A stretch of DNA of 64,000 nt, taken from positions 62,001 to 126,000 of the forward strand of contig NZ_PVNP01000198.1 of the NCBI RefSeq assembly GCF_002993365.1, written 5' to 3'. A model generated the notes under the pieces. It did no database searches. It saw only the letters and a list, made by a program, of their open reading frames with translations, and was not told the origin of the DNA. The DNA is from Marisediminitalea alba (GTDB taxonomy: Bacteria; Pseudomonadota; Gammaproteobacteria; Enterobacterales; Alteromonadaceae). Positions 46,344 through 56,934 of the stretch are shown here, piece by piece (the stretch's first letter is position 1; each line of letters opens with the position of its first letter). A program made the translations under genes and the position numbers.

Positions 46344-46361
46344 AACTGGTTAGACCAGAAG
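46344..46361. promoter_or_regulatory. FadR-type operator upstream of the alpha/beta hydrolase gene
   Basis: AACTGGTTAGACCAGAAG is identical over 18 bp to the site at 19792. It contains the palindrome CTGGT-TAG-ACCAG (46346-46358) and lies between the -10 element and the ATG at 46369, so binding would repress. Confidence 0.7.
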
Positions 46362-46368
46362 GTCATTT

Positions 46369-47229
46369 ATGCTTTCTCCCCACGCTGTCGCCATTGAGTG
46401 TACAGACGATATTGCTTTATCCGGCTTACTCTACAAGCCTTTAAATACGCCTGTTGCGGCGGTAATGATTGCGCCGGCTACGGGCATCAAACAAGGATTC
46501 TATACCCGCTTTGCCACCTTTCTGGCCGAACAGGGCATTGCCGTGCTGACCTTTGATAACCGCGGCATCGGAGACTCACCCAAAACCCGCAAAGTGATGC
46601 GCGAAACCCGCTTACAGGACTGGGGCCAGAAAGACATGCCGGCAGCACTGGCTTTTTTACAACAACACTATCCCGACCAGCCACTGCACCTGATTGGCCA
46701 CAGTGCCGGCGGCCAGTTGGCAGGACTAATGCCCAACGCCACCGAGCTGACCAGTATTATTACCTACGGCAGCTCATCCGGTTGTTTACGTAACTTTACC
46801 GGTGCCTATAAGTACCAGGCACAATTTTATATGAACGTGTTTATTCCACTGACCAATGCGTTGTTTGGCCGTACTCAGTCCCACTGGATGGGTATGGGCG
46901 AACCTCTGCCGAAGGGAGTGGGTGCTCAGTGGCGGCGCTGGTGTAACGGCCAGGGGTATGCCAAAACTGAGTTTGGCAGCCATATTCAGCAGCATTATTA
47001 TGATCAGCTTACCCAGCCGGCATTATGGATACGCGCGGTCGACGACCAAATCTCTCCACAGATCAATGTGGAAGATATCCTTACCGTTTATGAAAATCTG
47101 AAGGTTACACGCAAGATAATCGAACCTGCCCAGCATGGTCTCGGGCATCTTGGTCACATGCGTTTTTTCTCGAAACACGGACTGCCGTTTTGGCCGGAGA
47201 TTCTGAATTGGATCGTTAAACACTCCTGA
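46369..47229 (+). CDS. Alpha/beta hydrolase under a FadR-type operator
   Basis: A 286-residue serine-hydrolase-like protein. MIAPATGIKQGFYTRFATFLAEQG precedes the strand-4 motif LTFDNRGIGDS. The nucleophile elbow is LIGHSAGGQLAGL (Ser). RAVDDQISPQ supplies a likely acid and QHGLGHLGHMRFF the histidine. There is no signal peptide. It resembles uncharacterised alpha/beta hydrolases annotated as esterase- or lysophospholipase-like. The upstream operator links it to fatty-acid or lipid use; the substrate is unknown. Confidence 0.82.
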   Translation: MLSPHAVAIECTDDIALSGLLYKPLNTPVAAVMIAPATGIKQGFYTRFATFLAEQGIAVLTFDNRGIGDSPKTRKVMRETRLQDWGQKDMPAALAFLQQHYPDQPLHLIGHSAGGQLAGLMPNATELTSIITYGSSSGCLRNFTGAYKYQAQFYMNVFIPLTNALFGRTQSHWMGMGEPLPKGVGAQWRRWCNGQGYAKTEFGSHIQQHYYDQLTQPALWIRAVDDQISPQINVEDILTVYENLKVTRKIIEPAQHGLGHLGHMRFFSKHGLPFWPEILNWIVKHS

Positions 47230-47251
47230 TCCCAATCCGCTAAAAGCTTGC

Positions 47252-47283
47252 AAAAAAAAAGAGGGGGCACTCCATCGCCCCCT
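47252..47283 (-). terminator. Intrinsic terminator (minus strand)
   Basis: On the minus strand AGGGGGC, an 8-nt loop and GCCCCCT form a strong stem followed by C and nine T. It would end the maeA transcript about 275 bp past its stop. The plus-strand hydrolase gene has no U-run here. Confidence 0.8.
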
Positions 47284-47557
47284 GAGGATCAAAAGAAGGG
47301 AACAACAAGCGCTTCCTCCATCCGGATTGACGCCGTTGTGACACATCTGAAAAGCAATGTGCAATGCATGCCCTAGTGAAGCAAATGCATTACACTTTAG
47401 TATAATCAAGAGCCGTGCCAAATAAACTTTATCTATATTTTACAGATAGTTAATCAAATACAGCAGAAAAACAGGCGGATAAAGGGTGGGTAAATGTTGC
47501 AAATCGATAACAGTTTTTACCGACTGCGCAGCTGCGCAGCCGGTAATCGGGCCAGAA
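47284..47557. other. Untranslated stretch downstream of maeA
   Basis: About 270 bp between the maeA stop and its presumed terminator. GCGCAGCTGCGC (47525-47536) is a 12-bp palindrome close to the maeA stop. I see no gene or other signal here. Confidence 0.4.
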
Positions 47558-49249
47558 TCAGATACTGACCCGCTTGTAGGGACGGTATTCCGCGCGCCAG
47601 TAGTTTTTCTCAATGCTGGCTAGCAGGTTGTCGTCAGTTTGCTCCAGTGCCAGTCCTTGCTGCATTGCCACCTTGGCAACATCAAAGGCAATCTGGCGAC
47701 TCAGGGCCGAGATCTTACGCAGTGGTGGCAACAACTCCCCCTCACCGGTATTGGCCAGCGGTGAGGCATTGGCCAACGCGTTACTGGCGGCCATCAGCAT
47801 TTCGTCACTGATTAAGCGTGCCTTTGAGGCAATCACGCCCAGGCCGATCCCCGGGAAGATATAACTGTTATTACACTGGGCAACCGGGTAAACATTGCCT
47901 TCGTATTCCACAGGCTTGAAGGGGCTGCCGGTAGCAATAACCACTTCCCCGTCGGTCCATTCGATCACCTGCTCCGGACGAGCCTCAACCTGGCGGGACG
48001 GATTGCTGAGCGGGAATATGATAGGCAGTTCTGTATGCCTTTTCATGGCGCGTACCACATGCTCGGTAAATAAGCCGGGCTGACCGGACACACCAATCAG
48101 CACATCGGGCTGCGCGCAGTTAACCACATCCAGCAATACCGGATATTCACCGCTGAATGACCACTCAGCAATTTCTTCCTGGGTATGTTGCAGGCGTTGC
48201 TGGAAGTCCCGCAGGCCCTCCTGCCCCTCCATAACCAGTCCGTAACGGTCGACCATAAATATTTGCTTACGCGCCTCTGTATCGCTGAGGCCTTCAGAAA
48301 CCATTTGCTGGATCAGCATTTCGGCAATACCGCAGCCGGCAGAGCCTGCGCCCACAAACACAACCTTCAGATCCGAGAGCTTCGCTTGTTTCATGCGGCA
48401 TGCCGCCAGAATGGTACCTAGAGTGACTGCCGCAGTGCCCTGGATATCATCATTAAAGCAGCACACCTCGTTGCGATAACGGTTTAACAGTGGCATTGCG
48501 TTGGGCTGAGCGAAGTCTTCAAACTGAATCAGCGCTTCCGGCCAGCGTCGGTTAACAGCCCGAATAAACAAATCGAGGAATTCATCGTACTCCGCCTGGC
48601 TTATACGAGGGTGACGCGCGCCCATATACATTGGGTCATTAAGCAGTTTTTCGTTATTGGTTCCCACATCCAGCATCACCGGTAAGGTGTAGGCGGGAGA
48701 AATACCACCACAAGCGGTGTAAAGGGAAAGCTTACCGATAGGGATCCCCATCCCGCCAATGCCCTGATCACCAAGGCCGAGGATACGCTCTCCGTCAGTT
48801 ACCACAATGACTTTGACCTTACGTTTAGTCGCATTACGGACAATGTCATCAATCTGGTCGCGCTCTTCCCAGGAAATAAACAGGCCTCGTGAACTGCGAT
48901 AGATATCGGAGAATTGTTCACAGGCGTCGCCCACGGTAGGGGTATAAATAATCGGCATCATTTCTTCAATGTGCGACTGGATCAGGCGGTAAAACAGGGT
49001 TTCGTTGTTATCCTGAATGGCGCGTAAATAAATATGCTTATTCAGGGGCTCATCAAAGGAGTTATATTGCAGATAAGCCCGTTCCACCTGTTCTTCGATG
49101 GTTTCGTAGCGCGGGGGTAACAGACCGGTAAGGTTAAAACGGGCCCTCTCTTTAGCGCTGAACGCACTGCCTTTATTAAGTAGGGGGGTTTCCAGCAAAG
49201 ACGGGCCGGCATGCGGTATATACAAATATCGCTTATCGTCATCAGACAT
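47558..49249 (-). CDS. maeA: NAD-dependent malic enzyme (oxaloacetate-decarboxylating)
   Basis: Oxidative decarboxylation of malate to pyruvate, producing NADH. It is 563 residues, the same length class as E. coli MaeA/SfcA and unlike the larger MaeB fusion. Motifs: [25 protein letters not shown] (catalytic Tyr), [25 protein letters not shown], the metal-binding [10 protein letters not shown], and the Rossmann motif [14 protein letters not shown]. The C-terminal half is typical. Single gene. Confidence 0.96.
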   Translation of the reverse strand: MSDDDKRYLYIPHAGPSLLETPLLNKGSAFSAKERARFNLTGLLPPRYETIEEQVERAYLQYNSFDEPLNKHIYLRAIQDNNETLFYRLIQSHIEEMMPIIYTPTVGDACEQFSDIYRSSRGLFISWEERDQIDDIVRNATKRKVKVIVVTDGERILGLGDQGIGGMGIPIGKLSLYTACGGISPAYTLPVMLDVGTNNEKLLNDPMYMGARHPRISQAEYDEFLDLFIRAVNRRWPEALIQFEDFAQPNAMPLLNRYRNEVCCFNDDIQGTAAVTLGTILAACRMKQAKLSDLKVVFVGAGSAGCGIAEMLIQQMVSEGLSDTEARKQIFMVDRYGLVMEGQEGLRDFQQRLQHTQEEIAEWSFSGEYPVLLDVVNCAQPDVLIGVSGQPGLFTEHVVRAMKRHTELPIIFPLSNPSRQVEARPEQVIEWTDGEVVIATGSPFKPVEYEGNVYPVAQCNNSYIFPGIGLGVIASKARLISDEMLMAASNALANASPLANTGEGELLPPLRKISALSRQIAFDVAKVAMQQGLALEQTDDNLLASIEKNYWRAEYRPYKRVSI

Positions 49250-49293
49250 TATTAGTAACCAGTTTCTTATTTTGTTGTTTTTAAGTATAGACG

Positions 49294-51945
49294 TTAGAAG
49301 ATTTCCTCTACGTCAGGCGTTGAGTCTTCCTGCTCAGCCGGATCCATGACTTCGTCATCTAAGACATACATGGTCGGCTCAGTGCCCCTCAGGAAATACT
49401 CGAATAGTGTGGTATGGTCTGTGCGCCGGGTCAACTTCCCACTGGTACGATCAATCCGTACCCGCACAATATCATCTGGTACCGACATGGCTTCTTCCGG
49501 CTCGTCCTCGAGCGCCACCTGCATAAAGCGAATCCACGCTGGTTGTGCCGCCATGGCACCGCTCTCGGTGCCCACCATAGCGTTACCCATCCAGCCAAAC
49601 CGATCCGGATCGCGCTTGGCCAGCGGATTATTATAAGCCGCGCGACCCAGCTGCCTGGTCATGTCATCAAAACCAACCCAGGCAGTTGCCACCAGGTTAC
49701 GGCTAAAGCCACTGAACCAGGCATCCCGGGAGTCGTTGGTGGTACCGGTTTTACCTGCCAGGTCGGTGCGCTGCAGAATATTTCTCGCCCGCCAGCCAGT
49801 CCCCTGCCAGTAGGTCTTTTTATTCCAGCTACCATTGGCTCTTACAGCGGTGCGCATCATATCGGCAACCAAAAAGGCATTTTGTGGCGTAATCACCCGG
49901 GGGGCTGCCAACACTTCATCACTATCGGTCTGAACCGGCAGCGACTGGTTTAACTCGGCGGCCAGCAGCGCTTCGATATCCGCTTCCTCACTGACCGGTT
50001 GCTGTTGCGGAGAATTGGTCTCATCACAGTCGCTGCAGGCAACCACCGGATTGGTTTGCCACAGTACTTCACCCGTCTCGTTCAGTACCCGGTCGATAAA
50101 GTAAGGTTCAATCAGAAAGCCGCCGTTGGCAATGGTGGCCATACCACGTACTATTTCCAATGGCGTATGGGAGCTTGAGCCCAGCGACACGGTTTCATCG
50201 CGGTGAATATCGGCCTTATCGAGACCAAAGCGGGTGAGGTGTTCAATGGTATTATCCAGCCCTACGCCACGCAGTAAGCGCACTGATACGACGTTTTTCG
50301 ATTTACCCAGAGCCACCCGCATACGGATAGGACCGTCATATTCTGCCGGCGAGTTTTGCGGACGCCAGGCCACACCCGTTGCTTCATCCCATTCATTGAT
50401 TGGCGCATCGTTGATAATACTGGCCACGGTGTAGCCGTTGTCGAGTGCCGCAGAATAAACGAACGGCTTAATGTTTGAGCCCACCTGACGCTTAGCCTGT
50501 GTAGCCCGGTTGAACTGACTTTGGTAAAAACTGTAGCCGCCTACAATAGCCTGTACCGCGCCGTCATAAGGGTCTAACGCCACAAAGGCACCACTGACCT
50601 CTGGCAACTGCGCCAGACGCCACTGATTATCCTGTTCCCTGATATAGACAATGTCGCCCGCACTAACAATATCAGAAGCCTGAGACGGAGGCTGCCCTTG
50701 TCTGCTATCACTTAAAAACGGCCGGGCCCAGTCCATCCCTTCCCATTCAATCACCCGTTCGATGCCGGTAACGTCTCGGGTGGTAAAAGATTGTTCGTCA
50801 ACACTGATAACAGCCACCGGAAATACAAAGCCAAAAGCGCCGGCGTTATCCAGTTGGTTGATAAGGGTTTCTTCGGTTACTTCACAGAGCCAGTCAGGGT
50901 AGAGCGGCTCACTATCACATTCCGTCGATGTTTCTTCCTGGTTTGGTTCTGCGTTGCTCTGCTCCTGTGGCCATAAACGTGCCACAGCGCCTCGAAAACC
51001 GTGACGTTCATCGTAATCGTGTAGATTCTGTTTCACCGCATTTTGCGCGGCTTGCTGTAATTCAGACGAAACCGTCGCGTAAACCTGATAACCGCCGGTT
51101 TCAGCTTCTTCCTTGCCGTACAGCGTCACCATTTCTGAGTAAATCAGATCGGCCAGATAAGGCGCGTCCAGTTCGATTTCGGCACCGTGTTTTTCGGCTG
51201 TCACCGGTGCGCTGGCTGCTTCATCAAATTGCTGTCGGGTAATATACCCTTCATCCAGCATTCGTAGTAACACGATTCGACGACGCTCCACGGAGCGTTG
51301 AGGACGACTAACCGGGTTTAATACCGAAGGTGCCTGGGGCAGACCTGCCAGGGTGGCAATTTGCGCCAGCGTCAGTTCATCAAGCCGCTTACCGTAATAC
51401 ACCTGTGCGGCAGCACCAAAACCAAAGGACCGATGACCCAACTCAACCTTGTTTAAATACAATTCGAAAATTTCGTCTTTGCTGAGCTCAGTTTCCATGT
51501 GCAGAGCAATAAAGACTTCCTTAATTTTACGAATATAGGTTTTTTCCCGGGTTAAGAAGAAGCCCCGGGCCAGCTGTTGCGTGAGAGTACTCGCGCCCTG
51601 ACTTTTCTCACCGGTCAGGACAAGGTTAATGAAAGCCCGGGTGATGCCGATAGGATCAATACCAAAGTGTTCGTAAAAACGATTGTCCTCGGTGGCCAAA
51701 ATCGCTTTTTGCAGCAGATCCGGGGCCTGGTCAAGGGTTACCGGTATACGCCGCTTTACACCGTACTGGGAGATGAGCTTGCCGTCATGTGTATAAATAC
51801 GCATAGGCGTTTGCAGCCGCACATCCTTGAGGATTGCAACGCTGGGCAGGTCCGGCTTGATATAAAAATATATACCCGTGAGTGCAATACCGCCGAGCAG
51901 TGCACCGATAAATCCGAGTAATAAGAAGGTTTTGATGTACTTCAC
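49294..51945 (-). CDS. mrcA: Penicillin-binding protein 1A (class A PBP)
   Basis: Bifunctional peptidoglycan glycosyltransferase/transpeptidase in the inner membrane. It is 883 residues: an N-terminal anchor helix (5-28), a GT51 domain with catalytic E86 in [12 protein letters not shown] and [15 protein letters not shown], an OB/ODD-like insertion (about 310-420), and a transpeptidase domain with the acyl-enzyme serine in [14 protein letters not shown], and the KTG motif in [18 protein letters not shown]. It is divergent from pilM, as in most gammaproteobacteria. Confidence 0.97.
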   Translation of the reverse strand: MKYIKTFLLLGFIGALLGGIALTGIYFYIKPDLPSVAILKDVRLQTPMRIYTHDGKLISQYGVKRRIPVTLDQAPDLLQKAILATEDNRFYEHFGIDPIGITRAFINLVLTGEKSQGASTLTQQLARGFFLTREKTYIRKIKEVFIALHMETELSKDEIFELYLNKVELGHRSFGFGAAAQVYYGKRLDELTLAQIATLAGLPQAPSVLNPVSRPQRSVERRRIVLLRMLDEGYITRQQFDEAASAPVTAEKHGAEIELDAPYLADLIYSEMVTLYGKEEAETGGYQVYATVSSELQQAAQNAVKQNLHDYDERHGFRGAVARLWPQEQSNAEPNQEETSTECDSEPLYPDWLCEVTEETLINQLDNAGAFGFVFPVAVISVDEQSFTTRDVTGIERVIEWEGMDWARPFLSDSRQGQPPSQASDIVSAGDIVYIREQDNQWRLAQLPEVSGAFVALDPYDGAVQAIVGGYSFYQSQFNRATQAKRQVGSNIKPFVYSAALDNGYTVASIINDAPINEWDEATGVAWRPQNSPAEYDGPIRMRVALGKSKNVVSVRLLRGVGLDNTIEHLTRFGLDKADIHRDETVSLGSSSHTPLEIVRGMATIANGGFLIEPYFIDRVLNETGEVLWQTNPVVACSDCDETNSPQQQPVSEEADIEALLAAELNQSLPVQTDSDEVLAAPRVITPQNAFLVADMMRTAVRANGSWNKKTYWQGTGWRARNILQRTDLAGKTGTTNDSRDAWFSGFSRNLVATAWVGFDDMTRQLGRAAYNNPLAKRDPDRFGWMGNAMVGTESGAMAAQPAWIRFMQVALEDEPEEAMSVPDDIVRVRIDRTSGKLTRRTDHTTLFEYFLRGTEPTMYVLDDEVMDPAEQEDSTPDVEEIF

Positions 51946-52084
51946 AATAAGAATAAACAGGGCTTTTTTGCCAGAATGACTTATATTTTATACCTAAGTG
52001 TATTTATTAGAACCATTAAATGGAAAAATTTTAAGTAACATCTTATGTTAGAAATTGATCGCAAGTAAATGAGACTCAGTTGAT

Positions 52085-53155
52085 ATGCTAAAATCGCTGT
52101 TCAAAAAAAAGCAACCGCCCATTGTCGGACTCGACATTGGCACCCGTTGCATCAAGGCAGTTGTGCTGGAAGGCGCCGAAGGCGACTACATGCTAACCGC
52201 GTTTGCCTGCGAGCCAATTATTAAAGAGGCATTCAGAGAGCGAGAGATCACCGACTTCGACGCTGTGAGTGTGGCGCTGCGAAAAGTTCGCCTGGCACTT
52301 AAGAATAAAATTAAACCAGTAGCCATCGCCGTAGCCGGCACATCCGTCATCAGTAAAATTGTACATATGGAGCCTGATCAAACCGACTATGAGCTGGAAG
52401 GCCAGATAGAAGTCGAGGCCGACAGCCTGATCCCCTACCCGCTGGAAGAAGTGTACCTGGACTTCGAGGAAGTGGGTATAAGTGAAACTCATTCTGGCAA
52501 AGTGGACGTGTTGCTTACCGCCGCCCACCGTGATGTAGTCGATAACCGCTCCACACTGGCACGTGAACATAGCTTCGACCCGAAAGTAGTGGACGTCGAA
52601 ACCTACGCTATGGGAAATGCGGTGGATTACTTTTATCCCCATAACGAAGAAGCCCAGCGCATTTGTTGCATTAATATTGGGGCATCACTGTTGCAAGTTT
52701 GTATTTGGGACAATGGCAAGACTGTGTATACCAAAGAGCACACTTTCGGCGTTGATTCGCTGCTTCAGGATTTGTCTTTGGTACATATGCTGGACCGCAA
52801 AGATACTGAAGAGCAGTTAATCAACAATACACTGCCGAGCAACTGGATTAGCGATACCCTGCCTATTTTTGCGGCAAATCTGCAGCAGCAGATTAATCGT
52901 GCCTTACAAATGTACATGAGCACCATGCAGGCTGAGCGCCCGGAAAAAATCGTCCTGACCGGCGCAGGCGCGGTTATACCGGCGCTGGTAGATACCTTAC
53001 AGCAGGATCTCGGTATTGAGGTGGAAGTCTTCAATCCATTTACCAATATCAAAATTAGCGACAAGCTAAATACTGAGCAGGTCAAGCAGGTTGGCCCATT
53101 ACTGGCTATTGCTGCAGGCCTGGCCAGCCGGGGGATGTCAAGATGGCACATGTAA
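52085..53155 (+). CDS. pilM: Type IV pilus assembly protein PilM
   Basis: Cytoplasmic actin-like ATPase of the pilus alignment complex, which binds the PilN N terminus. It is 356 residues with the FtsA-like fold. IVGLDIGTRCIKAVVLEG is the first phosphate loop, INIGASLLQVCIW the second, and VLTGAGAVIPALVDTL the adenosine motif. First gene of pilMNOPQ, overlapping pilN by 13 bp. Confidence 0.96.
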   Translation: MLKSLFKKKQPPIVGLDIGTRCIKAVVLEGAEGDYMLTAFACEPIIKEAFREREITDFDAVSVALRKVRLALKNKIKPVAIAVAGTSVISKIVHMEPDQTDYELEGQIEVEADSLIPYPLEEVYLDFEEVGISETHSGKVDVLLTAAHRDVVDNRSTLAREHSFDPKVVDVETYAMGNAVDYFYPHNEEAQRICCINIGASLLQVCIWDNGKTVYTKEHTFGVDSLLQDLSLVHMLDRKDTEEQLINNTLPSNWISDTLPIFAANLQQQINRALQMYMSTMQAERPEKIVLTGAGAVIPALVDTLQQDLGIEVEVFNPFTNIKISDKLNTEQVKQVGPLLAIAAGLASRGMSRWHM

Positions 53156-53724
53156 ACCTCCTGCCCTGGCGCGAACAACGCCGCCAGCAGCAGAAACAAC
53201 AGTACATTGTGGTGCTGGCGTTTGTGGCCATTATGACCGGTTTGCTGTTCTGGTTTATTGGCCAGATTATCGATACCCAGATCAGTAATCAAAACTCGCG
53301 CAATCAGTATCTGCAAACCCAGATCACCGCCCTGGAAAGTCAGATTGCAGAAATTAAACGCATTAAAGAAAGTAAATCGGCCATCGAGCAACGCATGGCC
53401 CTGATTGAACAACTGCAAAGTAGCCGAAACCTGGCCCCTCAGGTGCTCGATGAGCTTGCTCGGATAGTGCCCCAGGGCGTCAGCTTTACATCGCTGCAGC
53501 GCACCGGCTCCAGTATTCAGGTACGCGGCACCAGCGAGTCGAATAACCGCCTGGCTGAATTTATGCGCCAATTGGAAACATCAAAAGTGTTCACTTCCGG
53601 CGAACTGTCATCCATCGTGGCAGACACCAGCGCCACTGATGCGGTTAGCGAATTTACCCTGACCTTTTCGATTAGCGAACAGGTTGCCATGGAAAAAGAA
53701 CAGCAAGAAAGAGGTGGCAAATGA
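53143..53724 (+). CDS. pilN: Type IV pilus assembly protein PilN
   Basis: Inner-membrane alignment protein; 193 residues. The N-terminal NLLPWREQRR tail docks into PilM. One membrane helix (about 22-45), a coiled coil (about 46-95) and a periplasmic ferredoxin-like domain (VSFTSLQRTGSSIQVRGTSES) follow. Overlaps pilO by 4 bp. Confidence 0.95.
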   Translation: MAHVNLLPWREQRRQQQKQQYIVVLAFVAIMTGLLFWFIGQIIDTQISNQNSRNQYLQTQITALESQIAEIKRIKESKSAIEQRMALIEQLQSSRNLAPQVLDELARIVPQGVSFTSLQRTGSSIQVRGTSESNNRLAEFMRQLETSKVFTSGELSSIVADTSATDAVSEFTLTFSISEQVAMEKEQQERGGK

Positions 53725-54329
53725 AGCAGTTTGACTTTGCCAAATTAAAAGAGATTAACGACCTCGACTTTGAACAAATTGCCATTTGGCCGTTTGAGGT
53801 AAAGACCGTTGTTGCTTTATTCATTGTGATTGTGGTGTCTGGTATCAGCTATTTCGGTATTGTTAGCCCTAAACTTCCCTCGCTCGATCAGGCTGAGGCC
53901 AAGGAAGCCGAGTTAAAAATGCAGTTTCAGGCCAAATACCGTCTGGCCGCTAACCTCTCGGCCTACAAGGAACAACTGACGCAAATTGAAGAGGATTTTT
54001 CCTCTATGTTGAAGTCGCTGCCCACCCGCAACGAAACGCCCGGGCTGTTAGATGACATCACCTACGTAGGAACCAGCGCCGGCCTGACTTTCCGGCTGTT
54101 AAACTGGGAAAAAGAAATCCCTAAAGAATTTTACACGGAGTTACCCATTCGTATTGAGGTATCCGGTAGCTACCACAATTTTGGTGAATTCGTGTCTAAA
54201 GTCGCAGACTTACCGCGCATAGTGACCATGCACGATTTTGAAGTGCATACTGATCAGGGTGGTTTACGCTTCAGTCTGTTAGCCAAAACTTACCGCGCCG
54301 CCAACACTGAGAACAAGGAGAGCAAGTAA
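53721..54329 (+). CDS. pilO: Type IV pilus assembly protein PilO
   Basis: Partner of PilN, forming the periplasmic heterodimer that links PilM to PilP. It is 202 residues: a cytoplasmic stretch, one helix (VVALFIVIVVSGISYFGIV), a coiled coil, and a ferredoxin-like domain with LPTRNETPGLLDDITYVGTSAGL and PIRIEVSGSYHNFGEFVSKVADLPRIV, both diagnostic of PilO. Confidence 0.95.
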   Translation: MKQFDFAKLKEINDLDFEQIAIWPFEVKTVVALFIVIVVSGISYFGIVSPKLPSLDQAEAKEAELKMQFQAKYRLAANLSAYKEQLTQIEEDFSSMLKSLPTRNETPGLLDDITYVGTSAGLTFRLLNWEKEIPKEFYTELPIRIEVSGSYHNFGEFVSKVADLPRIVTMHDFEVHTDQGGLRFSLLAKTYRAANTENKESK

Positions 54330-54853
54330 TGTCGCAATTTGCTCGCCTCCTGGGGATCGCAATGGTAGCCTTAACCGCAACAGGTTGTGCGCCGCATATT
54401 GACGATCTGGTGGCCTATACCAATGACGTCAAACAGAACACTAAACCCAGCATCGAACCTTACCCGGAATTTGAGCAAAAACCGGTGTTCGTCTATGACG
54501 CACAAGGATTTCGCAGTCCGTTTGTCCGCCCGAAAGCCAGCCGGGCGCCTGTGGTTGCACAGGTAAAAGCGAATTGTTCACAACCTGATGCCAACCGAAC
54601 CCGTGAGCCTCTGGAAGCCTATGGCATCGATGCGCTGTCACTCACCGGTAGTTTCCGCTCCAATGGTGACACCTGGGTATTATTTAAAACCAATGATGGT
54701 GGGCTTTACCAGGCTAAAAAAGGCAGTCGACTGGGTTTGTTTTTCGGACAGATCATCAGCATAGGCAAGGACGAAGTGACTATTGAAGAGCTTGTTCCTG
54801 ACGGCACTGGCTGCTGGCAGAAGAAAGAAACTACGCTAACGATGAAGTCGTGA
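54329..54853 (+). CDS. pilP: Type IV pilus lipoprotein PilP
   Basis: Periplasmic lipoprotein connecting PilN/PilO to the secretin PilQ. It is 174 residues. The signal peptide ends in the lipobox TATGC (Cys about residue 20). An unstructured segment follows, then a beta-rich domain with LEAYGIDALSLTGSF, WVLFKTNDGGLYQAKKGSRLG and ITIEELVPD-like strands typical of PilP. Its start overlaps the pilO stop. Confidence 0.95.
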   Translation: MSQFARLLGIAMVALTATGCAPHIDDLVAYTNDVKQNTKPSIEPYPEFEQKPVFVYDAQGFRSPFVRPKASRAPVVAQVKANCSQPDANRTREPLEAYGIDALSLTGSFRSNGDTWVLFKTNDGGLYQAKKGSRLGLFFGQIISIGKDEVTIEELVPDGTGCWQKKETTLTMKS

Positions 54854-54868
54854 GCAGGAGATTATTAG

Positions 54869-56644
54869 ATGTCTAAGCGATATATCTTTAACGAAAGACT
54901 AAATCGGCAAACCAAACGCCGCTACTGGGTAGCGGGCGCCGTGGTCACGTTTTTACTGTTTAATGCAGTTGCCGCTGAGCTCCGCGCTCAGGAATCTCCG
55001 CAATTGATTAACCCGAATGCCGAAGCTGAGAAAGTCTTTAAGTCGACCCTGAAAGACATCGACTTTACCCGTGGCGCTAATGGTCTGGCAGTTACCACGC
55101 TGACCATGAATAACCGGGACGTGGAACCTCAAGTGATAGAAGCGAATGGTAAGTTAGTACTTACTTTACCCGCAACTGAGCTCGCAGAAGATCAATTAAT
55201 CGAACTGGATGTAACGGCGTTTGGCACGCAGGTAACTACTATCGAGACCTTTCAGGAGAAAGACTCATCGCGCATTGAATTTAATTACACCGGTAACGTA
55301 ATCACTAACACTGAGCAGGACGGTAAAACTCTGACGGTGACGGTCAGTCCCATGAGCCAGGAGCAAATGGCCAAACTGGAAAAGAGCCAGTATGAAGGTG
55401 AGCCAATTTCCCTCGACTTCCAGGACGTTCCGGTTCGTCAGGTATTGCAGATTATCGCCAAAGTGAATGGATTTAACCTGGTAACCACCGATACCGTTAC
55501 CGGTAATGTATCGATTAGCCTGACCGGTGTGCCCTGGGATCAGGCGCTGGATATGATTCTAAAAATTAAGGGGTTAGATAAACGTCAGGAAGGTAACATT
55601 TTACTGATCGCCCCCAGCGAAGAGCTTTCTCAGCGTGAGACCCAAAAACTGCAGTCAGACCAGCAGGTTGCACAACTGGCACCACTTGCTTCAGCCAGCA
55701 TTACGGTTAACTACGCGAAAGCCGCTGAATTATCGCAGATTCTGAAAGCCGAAGAAGGCGCCGGTGGTATTCTGACCGACCGTGGCACCGTTACGGTAGA
55801 CAGTCGCACCAATACTATTCTGGTTCGTGACACCCAGGCCTCTATCGATGAAGCCCGCCGGGTCATCGAGTCTCTGGATATTCCGGTGAAACAGGTATTA
55901 ATCGAATCACGCATGGTAACCGTGCGTGATAATGTGGACGAGCAGTTGGGCGTGCGCTGGGGTTTCTCTGACCGTCAGGACGACAACGGCGTGTCAGGTT
56001 CACTCTCCGGAGCAGAAACTATAGCGGGCGGCAACGTACCGGCTTTAGGTGATCGCCTTAATGTTAACCTGCCGGTGGCCAGTGCCGCAGGCAGTATCGG
56101 TTTTCAGATTGCCAGCCTGGCTGATGGCACCATTTTAGATCTTGAATTATCGGCCCTGGAGTCAGAAAACAAAGGTGAAATCATTGCCAGCCCGCGTATT
56201 ACCGTGGCTAACCAACAGGAAGCCTACATTGAACAAGGTACAGAAATACCTTATTCACAAGCTACTTCCAGTGGTGCCACCTCCGTAGAGTTTAAAAAGG
56301 CCGTGTTAAGCCTCAAGGTAACGCCGCATATTACCCCGGATAACCGTATCATTCTGGATTTGATTGTGACCCAGGATACCCGTGGTGAAACCGTGCAAAC
56401 CGCTACTGGTGATGCCGTGGCCATCGATACTCAGGAAATTAAAACCCAGGTATTGGTAGAAAACGGTGAAACCATAGTCCTTGGTGGTATCTTTCAACAG
56501 GTTAACAGCAATGATGTGAGTAAAGTACCACTGTTTGGCGATCTGCCGGTAGTTGGCGCATTATTCCGCAATAGCTCAACCGTGTACCAAAAACGTGAAC
56601 TGCTGATTTTCGTAACGCCCAAAATCGTTACCGAAGCACTGTAG
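54869..56644 (+). CDS. pilQ: Type IV pilus secretin PilQ
   Basis: Outer-membrane secretin through which the pilus passes. It is 591 residues: a signal/anchor segment, one AMIN domain (about 55-150; homologues often have two), an STN domain (ISLDFQDVPVRQVLQIIAKVNGFNLV), a secretin N1 domain (about 270-345) and a C-terminal secretin core with VPLFGDLPVVGALFRNSSTVYQKRELLIFVTPKIV. AMIN domains bind peptidoglycan. Last gene of the pil operon; about 290 bp separate it from aroK. Confidence 0.96.
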   Translation: MSKRYIFNERLNRQTKRRYWVAGAVVTFLLFNAVAAELRAQESPQLINPNAEAEKVFKSTLKDIDFTRGANGLAVTTLTMNNRDVEPQVIEANGKLVLTLPATELAEDQLIELDVTAFGTQVTTIETFQEKDSSRIEFNYTGNVITNTEQDGKTLTVTVSPMSQEQMAKLEKSQYEGEPISLDFQDVPVRQVLQIIAKVNGFNLVTTDTVTGNVSISLTGVPWDQALDMILKIKGLDKRQEGNILLIAPSEELSQRETQKLQSDQQVAQLAPLASASITVNYAKAAELSQILKAEEGAGGILTDRGTVTVDSRTNTILVRDTQASIDEARRVIESLDIPVKQVLIESRMVTVRDNVDEQLGVRWGFSDRQDDNGVSGSLSGAETIAGGNVPALGDRLNVNLPVASAAGSIGFQIASLADGTILDLELSALESENKGEIIASPRITVANQQEAYIEQGTEIPYSQATSSGATSVEFKKAVLSLKVTPHITPDNRIILDLIVTQDTRGETVQTATGDAVAIDTQEIKTQVLVENGETIVLGGIFQQVNSNDVSKVPLFGDLPVVGALFRNSSTVYQKRELLIFVTPKIVTEAL

Positions 56645-56774
56645 TTTTTTATGCCTCTGGCAGGAAATCTCGGCCTGAGGCAATAATTTTCGTCTTTTCT
56701 CCCCTCAATCCGGTTCTTAATCCTTTGGCTAAGCTTCATTTTTGGCGCTTTCGCCCTAATCCCTGCAACAAAAC

Positions 56775-56804
56775 TTGCATAGCGGTCTGAGAAACTGAGA
56801 TAAT
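56775..56804 (+). promoter_or_regulatory. Putative promoter of aroK
   Basis: TTGCAT (56775-56780), 18 nt, GATAAT (56799-56804). The transcript would start near 56812 and carry the hairpin at 56839 in a leader of about 120 nt. A weaker stem (TGCCTC...GAGGCA, 56651-56682) just after pilQ may end the pil transcript. Confidence 0.4.
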
Positions 56805-56838
56805 CCCGCTCTCGAAATTTTTACGAGGTTTTGTGTAT

Positions 56839-56864
56839 GTGCTTATTAGCGACAAAATAAGCAC
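56839..56864 (+). promoter_or_regulatory. Leader hairpin upstream of aroK
   Basis: GTGCTTATT and AATAAGCAC are perfect 9-bp arms with an 8-nt loop (AGCGACAA). There is no U-run, so it is not a terminator. It lies between the proposed promoter and the aroK start; its role is unknown. Confidence 0.5.
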
Positions 56865-56934
56865 GTGTGAACGGGTGGTTGAGGAAAACAGAACATTCTG
56901 CCCTTAACATAGATAAGTTGTGAAATAAGCAAAT

